Under the pieces are notes generated by a model. The model searched no databases. It was not told the origin of the DNA and saw nothing but the letters and a program-made list of their open reading frames with translations. 34,442 nt of DNA from an uncultured Mollicutes bacterium. GTDB taxonomy: Bacteria > Bacillota_I > Bacilli_A > ML615J-28 > CAG-313. Where the stretch lies: positions 1 to 34,442 of the forward strand of contig UQBM01000021.1 in assembly GCA_900539265.1 (NCBI GenBank), given 5' to 3'. The translations under genes and the position numbers were made by a program. Shown here in pieces: positions 34,437-34,442 of this stretch. The first letter of the stretch is position 1, and each line of letters begins with the position of its first letter.

Positions 34437-34442
34437 ATTATG

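Noticed and set aside
1..34442. TGA read as tryptophan (code 4)
   Set aside because: alaS ends in a TGA that overlaps the ruvX ATG and the MATE gene ends in TGA. Trp codons in the large conserved genes are TGG.
1..34442. CRISPR arrays, tRNA or rRNA genes, insertion sequences
   Set aside because: No regularly spaced repeats, cloverleaf-like segments, transposase-like proteins or terminal inverted repeats were seen.

Overview
The window comes from a very AT-rich, low-GC Gram-positive bacterium. Supporting signs are a PolC-type replicative polymerase, T-box control of alaS, a DUF1292/RuvX/AlaRS block, strong AGGAGG-like ribosome sites and many U-tract terminators. TGA is used as a stop: alaS ends in a TGA that lies inside the ruvX start (ATGA), and the MATE gene ends in TGA. 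A code in which TGA means Trp is therefore unlikely. Glutamate racemase (murI) suggests a cell wall. A Bacilli lineage related to Erysipelotrichales, RF39/RFN20 or other Mollicutes neighbours fits best, but I cannot name a species.

Layout. 1-5.1 kb (+): a lipoprotein 5'-nucleotidase overlapping a DegV fatty-acid-binding protein, then a U32 peptidase-family RNA hydroxylation protein. 5.1-8.0 kb (-): an MFS sugar-type transporter and a MATE efflux pump. 8.2-11.8 kb (+): an OmpR-type response regulator, its histidine kinase and a lipoprotein HtrA protease, resembling a CssRS/HtrA envelope-stress unit. 11.8-15.2 kb (+): murI, a cytoplasmic staphylococcal-nuclease-fold protein, an ABC-F ATPase and a T4-Pnk-like kinase. 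15.3-20.6 kb (+): polC and a Bax-inhibitor-1/YccA-type membrane protein. 20.7-21.8 kb (+): gap (GAPDH) with its own promoter and terminator. 21.9-30.2 kb (+): an AI-2E family permease, two paralogous six-helix membrane proteins with coiled coils and a shared cytoplasmic domain, a T-box leader, alaS, ruvX and a DUF1292 gene. 30.6-32.7 kb (-): an Mrp/SalA-type ATPase and tmcAL. 32.8-34.4 kb (+): a thioredoxin-fold protein with a CxxS site, then a decayed RND transporter gene and a terminator.

Most of the window is core housekeeping. No insertion sequence, phage, CRISPR array, tRNA or rRNA was seen. The least explained locus is the membrane-anchored paralogue pair at 23.0-26.5 kb. It sits between the AI-2E permease and alaS, a spot that in Bacillus normally holds nothing, while the usual small gene between alaS and ruvX (UPF0297/IreB) is absent. 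Other notable points are a nuclease and 5'-OH polynucleotide-kinase pair in the murI operon, a calcium-loop motif inside HtrA, a compact divergent promoter in front of tmcAL, and two apparent TTG starts (polC and the thioredoxin-like gene) that are really promoter -35 boxes.
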